Origin: Candidatus Altimarinota bacterium
Lineage (GTDB): Bacteria; Patescibacteriota; Gracilibacteria; BD1-5; UBA6164
Assembly: GCA_019454605.1 (NCBI GenBank)
Contig: JACFNZ010000003.1
Location: 1 to 64,000 of the forward strand
Direction: 5' to 3'
DNA: 64,000 nt
Position 1 is the first letter of the stretch. The number at the start of each line of letters is the position of its first letter. Position numbers and translations under genes: made by a program. Shown here piece by piece: positions 33,759 through 44,818 of the stretch. Under the pieces are notes generated by a model, which worked only from the letters and a program-made list of their open reading frames with translations, made no database searches and was not told where the DNA came from.

Positions 33759-34247
33759 TTATTTAAAAGAAGTTAAAGCTTTTATAGTAGCTCTAGCATT
33801 ATTTATTTTGTTTGTAGAACCATATCTTTTACCTAAAACATCTTTATATCAAGCAACAGCTAAAACTTTTCTCATAGCTCAACCTGCAATTATTCAAGTT
33901 CATTCAGTAGCTGGATGAACCATAACTTTTGCTGATTTTAATTTCAACTCAATATTGTATGGTACAGTTCAATTTTCAATTTTCACTTTTACCATATTTT
34001 TCTTAGCATCATTAACAGCTTTAGCAATAGCATCAACAACTTCCCAAGATTTTCAAGTTCAAAGTCAAACTTTTCATTTTCCATCTCATAAAACTATTAC
34101 AGCTCTAAATCTTAATTGTCTTCATCAAGATGTAACTCTAGTAACTCTATCAATAGAAAGAAGTTCTTCTTTATACTCTTTTTCTTGTTTAAAAGTATTT
34201 GATTGTTTTTTAAAGTTTTTTTTAACTTCTCAATTAGTCATAAACAT
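33759..34247 (-). CDS. rpsE: ribosomal protein S5
   Basis: 162 residues. RVTRVTSGGRQLRFRAVIVLGDG and the C-terminal GGAMRKVLAVAGYKDVLGKRYGS are conserved (decoding-site loop and S5 fold). Two close in-frame ATGs exist (34247 and 34241). No rpmD (L30) lies between this gene and rplO. Confidence 0.96.
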
Positions 34248-34261
34248 TTTAAATTTAAATA

Positions 34262-34603
34262 TTAAAATTTTAATCAAGCAGATCTAGCAGCATTTGCTAA
34301 AGCTTCTACTCTACCTTGATAAGCAAAACCTCATCTATCAAAAACAACTTCTGAAATATTTAATGATAAAGCTTTTTTTGCCAAATTTTCTCAAACTTGA
34401 GATGCTCTCTCAGTTTTAGTTCATTTTTCAATTTTTATATCATTAAAAGAACATAAAGTAGTTCCAGTAACATCATCTATTAATTGAGCATATATATTAA
34501 CATTACTCCTATATATACTTAAACGAGGTCTAGAACTAGTTCAAGAGATTTTTGCTCTAATTCTTTTTTGTCTTTGTAATCTTTTTACAAATTTTTCTAA
34601 CAT
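34262..34603 (-). CDS. rplR: ribosomal protein L18
   Basis: 113 residues. [18 protein letters not shown] and [20 protein letters not shown] match the 5S rRNA-binding family. Normal length. Confidence 0.95.
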
Positions 34604-34609
34604 AATATT

Positions 34610-34644
34610 ATAAATTATAAATTATAAATTATAAATTACAAATT
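34610..34644. repeat. short tandem repeat between rplR and rplF
   Basis: Four exact copies of the 7-mer ATAAATT (34610-34637) and a fifth with one change (ACAAATT). Sits in a 92-base gap inside the ribosomal operon. Similar short AT repeats occur near 39370 and 58560. No function evident; probably replication slippage. Confidence 0.7.
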
Positions 34645-34695
34645 TAGAAGTTAAAATTAATTTTTATTATTAATTTCTAAATTCTAATTTTTTAA

Positions 34696-35241
34696 TTATT
34701 TACCTGTTTTTCAAGCTTTTCTTCTAATTACTTCTCAAACATATTTAATTCATTTTCATTTATAAGGTTCTGGTTTTTTCATTGCTCTTATTTTTGAAAC
34801 AAATTCTCAAAGTAATTGTTTATCACTTGAAGAAAAGTGAATAGTATTTTTTAATTTTTCATCAGCTTTTATAGTAACTCCTTTTGGAGCTTCTACTTCG
34901 ACTTTATGAGAATATCAAATACTTAAAATTAATTTAGTTCCTGACACTTCCATTTTATATCAAACTCAATTTATTTCAAGAGATTTTGAATATCAAACAG
35001 AAACTCAAGTAACCATATTATTAATATTTGCTCTAGTAGTTCCCCATAAAGCTTTAGATAAAGAATTTTCTAAATCTTTTGGATTTACTTTTATGTTATT
35101 TTCCTCAACTGAAACTGAAACTAAATCATGTATTTCTCAATTTAAGCTTCAAAGTGGTCAAGTAACTGAAATAACATTGTCAGTAATTTTTACTTCTACT
35201 TTTTCTGGAATAACTACAGGCAATTTACCAATTCTAGACAT
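34696..35241 (-). CDS. rplF: ribosomal protein L6
   Basis: 181 residues. MSRIGKLPVVIPEKVEV at the start and KKPEPYKGKGIKYVGEVIRRK at the end are diagnostic. Two L6 repeats are present; it binds the sarcin-ricin loop region. Confidence 0.96.
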
Positions 35242-35301
35242 ATATAAAAGTTATAAAGTTAAAAATTTAAAAGTTTAAAAGGATTTTTCCTTAAAAACAA
35301 A

Positions 35302-35697
35302 TTAAAATATTTCACACATAAGTTCACCTCAAACATTTAGAGCTCTTGCTTCATATCAAGTAACTACTCATTTTGGAGTTGAAATTACATATATTCATTG
35401 ACCATTTCTAGATTTTTTAATATCTTTTGCTCAAATATAAATTCTTTGTCCTGGTTTAGAAATTCTTTTAAATGTAGGAATATATTTTGTTAATCTTACG
35501 TCATTTAATTTAACTAGTAAAGATTTTTTATTATCTCCTTCATCAATTTCCTCAAAAGAAACTATGTATTTATTTTTTTGCAATATTTTTAATAAATCTG
35601 ATTTTAATTTAGAGTATGGAGACGAAACTTCTAAAATTCTTGCCATATAAGCATTTCTAAGTCTAGTCAATAAATCTCCTATTGGATCTATTATCAT
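35302..35697 (-). CDS. rpsH: ribosomal protein S8
   Basis: 131 residues. DPIGDLLTRLRNAYMAR at the N-terminus and STPKGVVTGYEARALNVGGELMCEIF at the C-terminus. Central 16S binder; in E. coli S8 represses the spc operon. Confidence 0.96.
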
Positions 35698-35730
35698 AAT
35701 TATAAAACTTAATAAACTAAATTTAATTTT

Positions 35731-35952
35731 CTACCAACTTGATTTTCTTACACCTGGTAATTCTCAAGCATTTGCTTTTTCTCTAATACAAATTCTGCAT
35801 AAATCGAATTTTCCTATATATCATCTAGTTCTTCAACATACGCTACATAAATTAAAAACTTTTGTAGCAAATTTTGGTTTTCTATTATCTGCTAAGCTTC
35901 TTAGAAATTTTGTTTTTAATTTCTCAGCTTTTGCAATTTTTGACTTTCTCAT
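35731..35952 (-). CDS. rpsN: ribosomal protein S14
   Basis: 73 residues, with two cysteine pairs ([20 protein letters not shown]) making a zinc site. The length lies between the zinc-type short form (61) and the long form, because of an N-terminal extension. It ends in a tryptophan coded by TGG, showing TGG still means Trp. Confidence 0.95.
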
Positions 35953-35977
35953 TATTTTTTACTTTAAAAATTAAAAA

Positions 35978-36517
35978 TTATTTAGAAAAAGGGAATCATA
36001 GATCTTCAAGTAACATTTTTGAAGATTTTGAATCTTTAGTATTTGTTTTAATTGTAATTTGTAAACCGTGTGGTTTTACAACATCTAATTGTGGAACTTC
36101 TGGAAATATAGTGTGTTCTTTAATTCAGAAATTGTAATTTCAATCTAAATCAAAACTTTTTTTATTTATTCATCTAAAATCTTTAACTCTTGGTAATACA
36201 ACATTTACAAGTTTTTCTAAAAATGCATACATATTATCTCATCTTAAAGTTACAGATAATCAAACAGGCATTCATTCTCTTAATTTAAAGTTTGAAACTG
36301 CTTTTTTAGCAAGTCTAACTACAGGTTGTTGTCCTGATATTAATGCTAAATCTTGTTTTAAAGAAGAATAATCTTTATTTCAAGTTTTAATATAAGTTCA
36401 AATTCACATATTTAAAACAACTTTCTCTATTTTTGGAGTTTGCATTACATTTGATAACTCTAATTTATTTTTCAAACTAGGAGCTACCTCTTTAATATAT
36501 TTATCTTTAATATACAT
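35978..36517 (-). CDS. rplE: ribosomal protein L5
   Basis: 179 residues. [39 protein letters not shown] and the C-terminal [24 protein letters not shown] are conserved. Binds 5S rRNA with L18. Confidence 0.96.
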
Positions 36518-36539
36518 TTTGTAGTAAATTAGTGAAATA

Positions 36540-36884
36540 TTATTTTATTATATAATCTTTAGCTTCTCATCATTTAACTTTTAAAGCCATTTTAGAGAAT
36601 CTAAATTTTTTAGTTGTTGATTTCTCTTCTACAAAGACAAATCACACTCTTGTTGGTTTTTTTGTAAATGGACATACTAGCATTACATTTGAAACTGCAA
36701 TTGGAGCTTCTTTTTTAACAGATTGCCCTGCTTGAGTTCCCATTTTTTTATAATTTCTAGTAACAATATTTACACCTTCAACAATTATTTTATTTGTTTT
36801 AGTCAAAACTTTTAAGACTTTACCTTCAGTTTTTTTATCTTTTCAAGATATAACTAAAACTTTATCATCTTTTCTAATTTTCAT
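36540..36884 (-). CDS. rplX: ribosomal protein L24
   Basis: 114 residues. The KOW motif [20 protein letters not shown] is at the N-terminus. Assembly initiator of the large subunit. Confidence 0.94.
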
Positions 36885-36903
36885 AAATTTTAATTATTAT
36901 ATG

Positions 36904-37272
36904 TTATAAAACTTCTGGAGCCATACTTACGATTTTTTGGAATCATTTAGCTTTTAATTCTCTTGCAACTGGTCCAAATATACGAGTTGCTTTTGGTTCA
37001 CCTTTTTCATCAATTATAACACAAGCATTGTCATCAAATCTTATAAAACTTCCATCAGGTCTTGAAATTTCTTTAGCAGTTCTAACAATAATTGCTTTTA
37101 CTACTTTTTTCTTTTTAACATTTCCATCTGGGTCTGCTTTTTTAACTGATACTACTATTGTATCACCAATTGAAGCATATCTTCTGTGAGAACCTCATAA
37201 AACTTTTATACATAAAACTTCTTTAGCTCAAGAGTTGTCAGCAACAACTAATCTTGATTCAGTTTGTATCAT
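36904..37272 (-). CDS. rplN: ribosomal protein L14
   Basis: 122 residues, the standard length. [21 protein letters not shown] and [24 protein letters not shown] are diagnostic. Confidence 0.97.
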
Positions 37273-37376
37273 ATTTTTTATAGTTATAAGTTATAAATTA
37301 TAAGTTTATATTTAAAAAATTGTAGCTAAATTTTAAGATATTAATTCTTAATTATTTAACACATATTTTTTAAATA

Positions 37377-37604
37377 TTAACTTTCACTAACAACTTCCCA
37401 TCTTTTCAATTTAGAAAGAGGTCTAGTTTCTTTAATAGTAACTAAATCTCAGATGTTAAATTTATTTTCTTCATCATGAGCATAAAATTTTTTAGTTACT
37501 TTAAATCTTTTTTTATATTTAGAGTGACTTTTGTAAAATTGAACAGATACAACTACTGTTTTATCCATTTTATTACTAGACACTACACCTTTTTTAAATC
37601 TCAT
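37377..37604 (-). CDS. rpsQ: ribosomal protein S17
   Basis: 75 residues. [38 protein letters not shown] and [14 protein letters not shown] match the OB-fold S17. Some 104 bases separate it from rplN. Confidence 0.95.
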
Positions 37605-37624
37605 ATTTTTAAAAATTTTAAATA

Positions 37625-37816
37625 TTAAATAGATTTTTCAGTTATAAGAGTATTTAATACTGCTATATATCTTCTTAAAGGTTTAACTAAATGAGTTTGT
37701 TTTAATTCATTTAAATTAAGCTTCATAGTTAATTCAAGTAATTTTTTTCTTGATTCAACTAATTCTTTATTAAGATCTGAAAGTTCTAATTTTCTTAAAT
37801 CTTTTATTTCTTTCAT
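37625..37816 (-). CDS. rpmC: ribosomal protein L29
   Basis: 63 residues: [38 protein letters not shown] (helical hairpin). It has no glycine and so no TGA, which makes it readable under the standard code. Confidence 0.95.
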   Translation of the reverse strand: MKEIKDLRKLELSDLNKELVESRKKLLELTMKLNLNELKQTHLVKPLRRYIAVLNTLITEKSI

Positions 37817-37865
37817 AATTTTATTATAAAGTTTGTAAAATTTTTACTTTAAGTTCCTTATAAAA

Positions 37866-38270
37866 TTAGTCAACTAAAATTTTAGTTTTAACAGGTAATT
37901 TATAAGATGCAAGTCTAAAAGCAACCCTAGCATCTTCTGGAGATACTCAAGTTATTTCAAATAGTATTCTTCCAGGTTTTACAGGAGCTCTAAACATTTC
38001 TAAAGATCATTTACCTCACCCCATTGGAACTTCCAAAGGTTTAGTAGTAAAAGGTTTGTCTGGAAATATTCTAATCCAGATTTTTCCTCATCTTTTTACT
38101 TGACGAACCATTGCTCTTCTTGCTGCTTCAATTTGTCTTGATGTAATAAATCATCTAGTTGAAGCTTTTAATGCATAATCTCAAAAACTAATAGTAGACC
38201 CTCTTATTGCAAGTCATTTAAGTCTTCATCTATGAGTTTTTCTATATCTAGCTTTCTTAGGTTGTAACAT
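37866..38270 (-). CDS. rplP: ribosomal protein L16
   Basis: 134 residues. MLQPKKARYRKTHRGRLKG and VPMGGGKGSLEMFRAPVKPGRILFE are diagnostic. The Arg-containing loop MVRQVKRGGKIWIRIFPDK contacts the tRNA elbow region. Confidence 0.96.
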
Positions 38271-38341
38271 AAAAACTAACATTAGTATATAAATTTTTTC
38301 TAAAAGTCAAGTTTTTTATTTTTTCATGACTTTTATATTTT

Positions 38342-38977
38342 TTATTTCTTTTTAAATATATCTCCTTTATATATCCAAACTTTCAATCAAATAGTTCAAT
38401 ATACTGTTTCAGCTCTAGTAGATATATAATCTATATCTGCTCTTATTGTTTGAGTTGGTATATTTCATTCTTTAAAAGTTTCTCTTCTAGCTATATCTGT
38501 TCAGTTAAGTCTTCATCAAACTTTAACTTTTATTCATTTAGCTCATTTTTCCATTGCTTTTGAAATAGCTTGTTTAATTGCTCTTTTATAAGGCATTCTT
38601 TTTTCAATTTGATTTGAAATCATAAATCAAACTACTTTTGCATTAATTTCTGGAGTTTTTATTTCTTTTACAGTTATTTTAACTTTTTCTCCAGTTTTTT
38701 TAGCTAATTTACTTTCTAAAACTCAAATATTTTCACCTTCTTTTCATAAAATTAAAGATGATTTAGCAGTATAAATAGTTACTAAAACTTCCTTATCATC
38801 TCTTGATATTATAATATCTCAAGTTGGGATATCTTTAAATTCTGTTTTTAAAACAGCTCTAATTTTATTATCTATAAGTAACTTTGAAGCATATTCTTGT
38901 TTTGAAGCAAACCATGTAGCAGACCAATTTTTTATATATGGTATTCTAAAGGCTTGTGGACTTACTTTGTGTCACAT
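38342..38977 (-). CDS. rpsC: ribosomal protein S3
   Basis: 211 residues. The start MGHKVSPQAFRI, the KH region LILGKEGENIGVLESKLAKK and the C-terminal half GRLNGTDIARRETFKEGNIPTQT are conserved. S3 lines the mRNA entry tunnel. Confidence 0.96.
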
Positions 38978-39032
38978 AGTATATAAATTAATAATTAATA
39001 GTTAAAATTAATAATACAAAATTATTAATTGT

Positions 39033-39359
39033 TTATTTTACTTGTAATTCTAATCTAATATTAGAAGTTCTTTTTAAAATTGGATGCATTCTTCATCTAG
39101 AGATATGTTGTCCTCTTTTATATACAATTCATTTTGTAATAACAAGTTGATCTATATATAATTTTGAAGCATCTTGAGAGTTGTTATTTGTTGCGTTTGC
39201 AATTGCAGAATGTAATACTTTATAAAGTAAGTCTGCTCATTTTTTAGGAGCAAATTTTAAGAAATTTAAAGCCCAAGTAGCTTCTTTATTTCTTAAAAGC
39301 TCAGCAACAACTCTTAATTTTTTAGGAGAAATTCTTATATTTTTTCAATAAGCTTTCAT
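39033..39359 (-). CDS. rplV: ribosomal protein L22
   Basis: 108 residues. MKAYGKNIRISPKKLRVVAEL and the tunnel loop with KRGQHISRGRMHPI are present. The loop lines the exit tunnel and is a macrolide-resistance site. Confidence 0.95.
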
Positions 39360-39433
39360 AAATTTTTATAATTAGTAATTAATAATTAATAATTAGTAGG
39401 ATTTGACTGATAAAAATCAATCTAAACTACATA

Positions 39434-39700
39434 TTATTTTTTATTTCAAGAATGACCTCTAAATGTTCTTGTAAATGAAAATTCTCATAATTTGTGTCCT
39501 ACCATATCTTCTGTAACAAATACAGGAGTATGAACTTTTCAGTTATGAACTCAAAAAGTATGTCAAACAAATTCAGGAGATATAACTGAGGCTCTAGCCC
39601 AAGTTTTTATAACAGATTTTTTACCATCTGAATTTAGTTTTTCAACTTTTTTTAAAAGTTTTTCATCTATGTAAGGTCATTTTTTTAAACTTCTTGCCAT
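39434..39700 (-). CDS. rpsS: ribosomal protein S19
   Basis: 88 residues. [41 protein letters not shown] and [18 protein letters not shown] are diagnostic. Confidence 0.97.
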
Positions 39701-39742
39701 AGTTTATTTATAAGTTATAAAGTTTTAAAGGTTAATTAATGA

Positions 39743-40588
39743 TTACATCATTAATTTTCATTTTTTAGTTCTTAAAATCCATCTATTAGTAAATTTTTTC
39801 TTGCTTCTAGTTTTCTTTCATAAAGCAATTTTTCACCATGGAGTTTTTGGAGCCTTTAATCAAATTGGGTTATGTCCTTCTCAACCTCCATGTGGATGGT
39901 CAACTGGGTTCATATTTTTACCTAAAACTGTTGGCTTTATTCACATATGTCTGCTTCTTCAAGCTTTACCTATAACGATTTGGTTATGGAAAGTATTTGA
40001 AACTTGTCATAAACTAGCATAACATTTTTTATTTACAAGTCTTATTTCACCTGAAGGCATTTTAACTTGAGTATATTCTCATTCTTGAGAAAAAATTATC
40101 CCTTGAGATCAAGCTGATCTTACTGATGATGCTCATTGTCAAACTATTGTTTCAAGATTATAAATACTTAATCAAACTGGAATATTTCAAATTTGAAGTC
40201 TATTTCATAACTCTAAAGAAGCTTTTTCTTCAGTAATTATTTTATCTCAAACTTTAATCTCACTATGTGCTATCACATATCTTCTTTCTCAATCTTTATA
40301 ACAAACTAAAGAGATAAATGCACTTCTATATGGATCATATTCAACTGTTTCAACTTTTGCAGGAATTCATAATTTATCATGAAAATAAAAATCTATCAGT
40401 CTATATCTTTTTGCATGTCCTCAAGCTTGGTGTCTAACTGTAATTCTTCAAGTATTATTTCTTCAAGAATTTCTCTTTAGAGTAGTTGTTAGAGCTTTAT
40501 ATGGAACACTTGTTGTAATTTCTTCAAAAGTGTTACCAGTCATAGCTCTTCTTCAAGGAGTTGTTGGTTTAAATTTTTTAATTCACAT
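39743..40588 (-). CDS. rplB: ribosomal protein L2
   Basis: 281 residues. KPTTPGRRAMTGNTFEEI, AGSSVRSAGSQGII, MPSGEIRLVNKKCYASLG and the peptidyl-transferase-proximal NPVDHPHGGGEGHNP with its key histidine are all present. A small inverted repeat (ATTAATGA / TCATTAAT) overlaps its stop. Confidence 0.97.
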
Positions 40589-40634
40589 TTTTTAAAAATT
40601 AATATTAAATTTTTAATTTTCTTTTTTAAAGAAA

Positions 40635-40931
40635 TTAAATTTTAATTAAAGAAAAATCTATTTTAGCACTTTTATCTTTTAAAGTAATATATGCTTTTCT
40701 TGAAGTTCTTTTTCTTAAAACTATTCCTTTTTTACCTTGTTTAAATTTTTCTCTAGTATTTAATACTCTTACAGAAGAAATTGAAACTCAGTATACATCT
40801 AAAACAGCTTTTTTTATATCTATTTTAGTTGCACTATCAGAAACTTCAATAACATAAGTTCATTCTTTTAATTCTGATCTTGATGATTTTTCAGTTATGA
40901 TAGGTTTTTTTATGATTTCAAATAATCTCAT
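40635..40931 (-). CDS. rplW: ribosomal protein L23
   Basis: 98 residues. IIKKPIITEKSSRS and VIEVSDSATKIDIKKAVLDVYG are conserved. It is the tunnel-exit docking site for trigger factor, which is encoded 7.5 kb away. Confidence 0.95.
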
Positions 40932-40957
40932 AGCAAATAAATTATATTATAATTAAA

Positions 40958-41578
40958 CTATCTTAAAGTATTTAATTTTTCAATAGAATCTTTTAATAAA
41001 ACTAAAGTTTGGTATTTTAAAAGATCTTTTATATTTAAATAATCTACTGTTAATGTTTTTAAGTTAGGTATATTTCTTGAAGATTTTTCTACTATTTCAT
41101 TTTTAGTAGCAAGTCCAAGTAATACATTTTTTGTATAAGGTATAGAGTTTAAAACTGATACCATATTTTTAGTTTTAATTTCACCAAAATTTATACTATC
41201 TAAAACAATTAAATTATTAGATTGCATTTTTGATGATAACATAGAACATAAAGCAAGTCTTCTTTCTTTTTTATTCATAGATTTAGTAAAATTTACTGTA
41301 TTTCTAGGACCAAAAGTAACTCAACCTCAGATTCTAATTGGAGATCTAGATGCTCAAGCTCTAGCTCTTCAAGTTCATTTTTGTTTATATATTTTTCTTG
41401 TAGATCCTCTTACTTCACCTCTTGTTTTAGTATGAGCAACTACTAGTCTTGCATTTGATATTTGATACACTAAAGCTCTATGAATTAAACCTTCATTTAC
41501 TTCGGTACCAAACACAGATTCATTTAATTCAATAGTTCAAATTTCTTTTCCCTCTTGATTTAATAATTTAGTTTCCAT
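40958..41578 (-). CDS. rplD: ribosomal protein L4
   Basis: 206 residues. The tunnel loop TRGEVRGSTRKIYKQKGTGRARAG and GGVTFGPRNTVNFTKSMNKKERRLAL are typical. In other bacteria L4 regulates the S10 operon by binding the leader; a leader hairpin exists upstream of rplC. Confidence 0.96.
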
Positions 41579-41595
41579 TTAAATATAATTAAGGT

Positions 41596-42201
41596 TTAAA
41601 ATTTAATAGAGATTAAAGAGTTTCTTGCTCCTGGAACTGGTCATCTAACACCTAGTACTGAAAGCTCTTTATTGATTAACTCAACAGAAACTTTTTTAAT
41701 TGTAACTTTAACATCTCACATATGTCAGTGCATTTTTTTACCTGGTTTAGTTCTTCTTGGTTTTCTTGTACCTATAGATCATAGTGCTCTATGGAATTTT
41801 GAACCGTGAGTTTTTAATCACCCAGAAAAGTTGTGTCTTTTCATAGCTCAGGCAAATCATTTTCATTTTGAATATCAAGTTAATTCAACTAACTCTACTC
41901 ATTCAAGTATATCTAATGTTATCTCATCTCAAACATTAAATTTAGAAGATTCTTCACTTTTTAGTGGAACTTCTTTTATTTTAGAAAATTCAGAAAAGTT
42001 TAATGATTTTTTTCCTTCTTCAAGTTTACCTTCTTTTCCATCTTTTAAAACTCAAACAACAATTGATGAATATCAATTGATTTCTAAAGTTTTAACAGCA
42101 ACTACTTTTAATGTTGGAATTTTAAGTAAAGTAACTGGAACAAAATCATTTCATTTAACTATTCTTGTCATTTCTAGCTTAGAAGCTAATAGTCAAGCCA
42201 T
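41596..42201 (-). CDS. rplC: ribosomal protein L3, first gene of the operon
   Basis: 201 residues. ITRIVKGNDFVPVTLLKIPT, GYSKGKGFAGAMKRHNFSG and KTHGSKFHRALGSIGTRKPRRTKPGKKMHGHMG are diagnostic. rpsJ (S10), which normally precedes rplC, is absent; a promoter and leader lie here instead. Confidence 0.96.
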
Positions 42202-42227
42202 GTTAAAAAAATTAAAATATAATAGTT

Positions 42228-42273
42228 AGAGGTTAAACTAGTATCTCGACAAATACCGTTTAACTTAACCTCT
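42228..42273 (-). promoter_or_regulatory. leader hairpin of the ribosomal operon
   Basis: Long-range stem AGAGGTTAA (42228-42236) / TTAACCTCT (42265-42273) in the 5' untranslated region of rplC, enclosing a second possible pairing (GTTAAAC / GTTTAAC). It ends 27 bases before the rplC ATG. Candidate site for autogenous control, for example by L4. Confidence 0.5.
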
Positions 42274-42325
42274 TTAAAAACTTATCATTAGTCTTTTTTA
42301 TCAAAGACAAATAAATAGCCAGCAT

Positions 42326-42353
42326 ATTTTATAAAAAAAATAACTATTGTCAA
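42326..42353 (-). promoter_or_regulatory. promoter of the S10-spc operon
   Basis: Reading the minus strand: TTGACA (42353-42348), 16-base spacer, TAAAAT (42331-42326). The predicted start near 42318 gives a leader of about 115 nt. Confidence 0.6.
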
Positions 42354-42436
42354 AAGATTTTATTTTTATCTAAAAAACTTGAAAATATAAAGTAATTTAT
42401 AATAATAAAAAATTATTAATTAATTATTAACATTTC

Positions 42437-42775
42437 ATGGAACAAATAACATTTCAAGATTTTTTAGATATAGATATTTGTATATGAACTATTATAAAAG
42501 TTGATGATTTTTTAGAGGCTAAAAAACCTTCTTATAAATTAGAAGTGGATTTTTGAGAAAAAATTTGAATTAAAAAATCATCATCTCAATTAAAAACTAT
42601 GTATTCAAAAAAAGAACTTATATGAAAACAAGTTCTATGAGTTATAAATTTTCCAAAAAAACAAATTGCAAATTTCATGTCTGAATGTTTAATAACAGGC
42701 TTTATTCAAAACAATGGAGATGTGGTACTTGCTATTCCAGATAAAAAAGTAGATAATGGAATGAGGCTTTTATAA
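42437..42775 (+). CDS. csaA: CsaA-like tRNA-binding-domain protein
   Basis: 112 residues. IKVDDFLEAKKPSYKLEVDFG, GKQVLGVINFPKKQIANFMSE and the C-terminal DKKVDNGMRLL fit the CsaA family (OB-fold also found in MetRS and PheT). CsaA acts as a secretion chaperone and binds tRNA. Convergent with tyrS, 10 bases apart, with no clear hairpin between. Confidence 0.88.
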
Positions 42776-42785
42776 TTTTCTTAAA

Positions 42786-43991
42786 TTACCTAACCATCTT
42801 AAATTTTTTCTTTCAAACTTGTAACAATACATAATTTGTTTTATCCAAAATAATTTCAAATTTTGGATCAGTTTGAATTTCATTATTTACCTTTACAGTA
42901 TTAGCATTTAAAGCATCTCTAGCACTTGATGAATTATTACAAAGTCAAGATTTTACTAACACACTAACCAAAGGTAGAGAACTTTCTTCACACTCAATAT
43001 CAATTTTTTCAATATCTTTTTCATCTGGAACAAGTCAGTCTTTTAAAACTTTTTCAAAATATAAAAAAGCACTTTCTGCATCTTCTTCACTATGATATAA
43101 TTTTACTATTTCTTTTGCTAAATCTATTTTTATATTTCTTGGATTTTCATTCAAATCAAGTCTGTCTTGGTATTTTTTTATTTCACTAAAATAAAGAGAA
43201 GTACAACTTTCAAAATATTTTATAATTAAATCGTCTCAAATCTCCATAATTTTTACAAACATCTCATTTGGTGAAAAATTTAATCAAACAAAATTTTTAT
43301 ATGTTTTACTCATTTTTCTTCAATCAGTTCATTCTATTAAAGAAAAAGTCATTATATCTTGTTTTTCTTGATTTAAAGCTTCTTGAAGTCTTCTTCAGGC
43401 AAGTAAATTAAAATATTGGTCATTTCAACCTAACTCTACATCTGCATTTATCATTACACTATCATATCATTGCATAATTGGGTATAAAAATTCTTGCAAT
43501 GATATTCTAACTCACTCTTTATATCTTTTAGAAAAATTGTCTCTATCAAGCATTTCTGCTACAGAAAAATTTTTTGCAAGTTCTCAAACTTGATTAAATG
43601 AAGTTTTATCCATCCAGTCACTATTAAATCTAACCTCAACTTTATCTATATCAAGAATTTTTCAAAATTGATTTAAGTAATCTTTTGCATTATTTAATGT
43701 TTCTTGTCTTGAAAGCATTGGTCTTTCTGCTGTTTTATCAGACGTATCTCAAACTTGAGCTGTTGCATCTCAAATAATTAAAACTATTTGGTGTCATAGT
43801 TTTTGAAACTCTCTAAGTTTTAAGATAGGAACTGCATGTCAAATATGAACTTGACTTCAAGTTGGATCTATTCAAAATTTTATTCTTAAAACTTTTCAAG
43901 ATTTTAATTTTTTTTCTAAATTTGCTTTATCTATTACATTTGAAACTCACTTTTCTAGTAAATTTTTTATAATTTCATCTTTATTTGTCAT
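42786..43991 (-). CDS. tyrS: tyrosyl-tRNA synthetase
   Basis: 401 residues, class I. The HIGH motif appears as VHIGHAVP, KMSKS as GRKMSKTYKNF; the tyrosine pocket [26 protein letters not shown] is present. The C-terminal S4 domain (LVKSGLCNNSSSARDALNANT) binds tRNA. First of a run of minus-strand genes with cNMP protein upstream three bases away. Confidence 0.95.
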
Positions 43992-43994
43992 TTT

Positions 43995-44393
43995 TTAGTA
44001 ATTATTTTTTAAATTTTCTTCAAGCCTTTGCATAATATTTTTATTTATTAATTCACTTCAATTATTTACCATTTCTATTAAATCATCTTGAGATAATATT
44101 AAAAACTCTGCATTTTCTGATATAACTTTAATAGAAGCAACTCTTTGTTCTTCATTTAATAGAGCTATTTCTCAAAAAATTTCTCAAGTAGACAACTTTT
44201 TTATTTCTTGATTATTTATTTCAACTAAAACTTCTCAAGACTTGATAATATATCATTTACCATTTGATTCATCTCATTGTAAAATAACATATTCTCAAAA
44301 ACTGAATCTTTCAATTTTTGAACTTTTTAAAATTTCATCAACTATATCTTTTTCTATTCAAGAAAAAATTTCTAAATCATATATATTTTGCAT
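43995..44393 (-). CDS. cyclic-nucleotide-binding-domain protein
   Basis: 132 residues, one cNMP-binding beta-roll: LEIFSGIEKDIVDEILKSS, FSFGEYVILQGDESNGKWYIIKSG and the phosphate-binding segment GEIFGEIALLNEEQRVAS. No DNA-binding helix-turn-helix follows, so it is a stand-alone sensor rather than a CRP regulator. The usual Arg of the phosphate cassette is present. In the same transcript as tyrS. It might sense cAMP or another nucleotide; a nucleotide cyclase gene exists at 54.3 kb but is part of a separate defence locus. Confidence 0.82.
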
Positions 44394-44460
44394 AAAAAAT
44401 AATTAATTTTAATAAAAACTAGTTATTTTATAATGATTTTTTTAAAAAACTCAAGAAATT

Positions 44461-44730
44461 TTATTTATCTTGAGCTAGTTTCACAATATTTAAAATTTCT
44501 TGCATTTTTTTATCAAGTTCTTTTTCATTTCAAGCTTTGGCTCGAGATTTGACACAACATCACAAATGTGATTCAAGTAAATTAATATTTACTGATTTCA
44601 ATAATCATATAACAGCTAAATTTTGCTGTATAATATCAATACAATACTTATCATCTTCAATCATTTGATTAATTTTTTCAAGTGAAGTCTTTGCTTTTTT
44701 TAATCAAATTAAAACTTTTTTATGGTCCAT
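44461..44730 (-). CDS. CsoR/RcnR/FrmR-family metal- or aldehyde-sensing repressor
   Basis: 89 residues, the four-helix DUF156 family. Cys in DDKYCIDIIQQNLAV and His/Cys in LLESHLGCCVKS match the Cys-His-Cys metal site of the copper sensor CsoR. No metal pump is in this window, so the regulated genes lie elsewhere. The extra adjacent Cys makes persulfide sensing (CstR type) another possibility. Confidence 0.85.
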
Positions 44731-44818
44731 ATTTATTAGTAATTAATTATTAAATATCTATTTTTAAAATTTGTTACATGAGAGCATTTATTTCCTAAAT
44801 ATTATTTTTCTAAATAAA

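Noticed and set aside
34610-34644. The ATAAATT tandem repeat as a regulatory element within the ribosomal operon.
   Set aside because: Similar short AT repeats occur elsewhere and it has no association with promoters or starts; slippage is the simpler explanation.
43995-44393. The stand-alone cNMP-binding protein as the receptor of the cyclase at 54.3 kb.
   Set aside because: They are 10 kb apart, in unrelated operons, and the cyclase has a membrane effector next to it.
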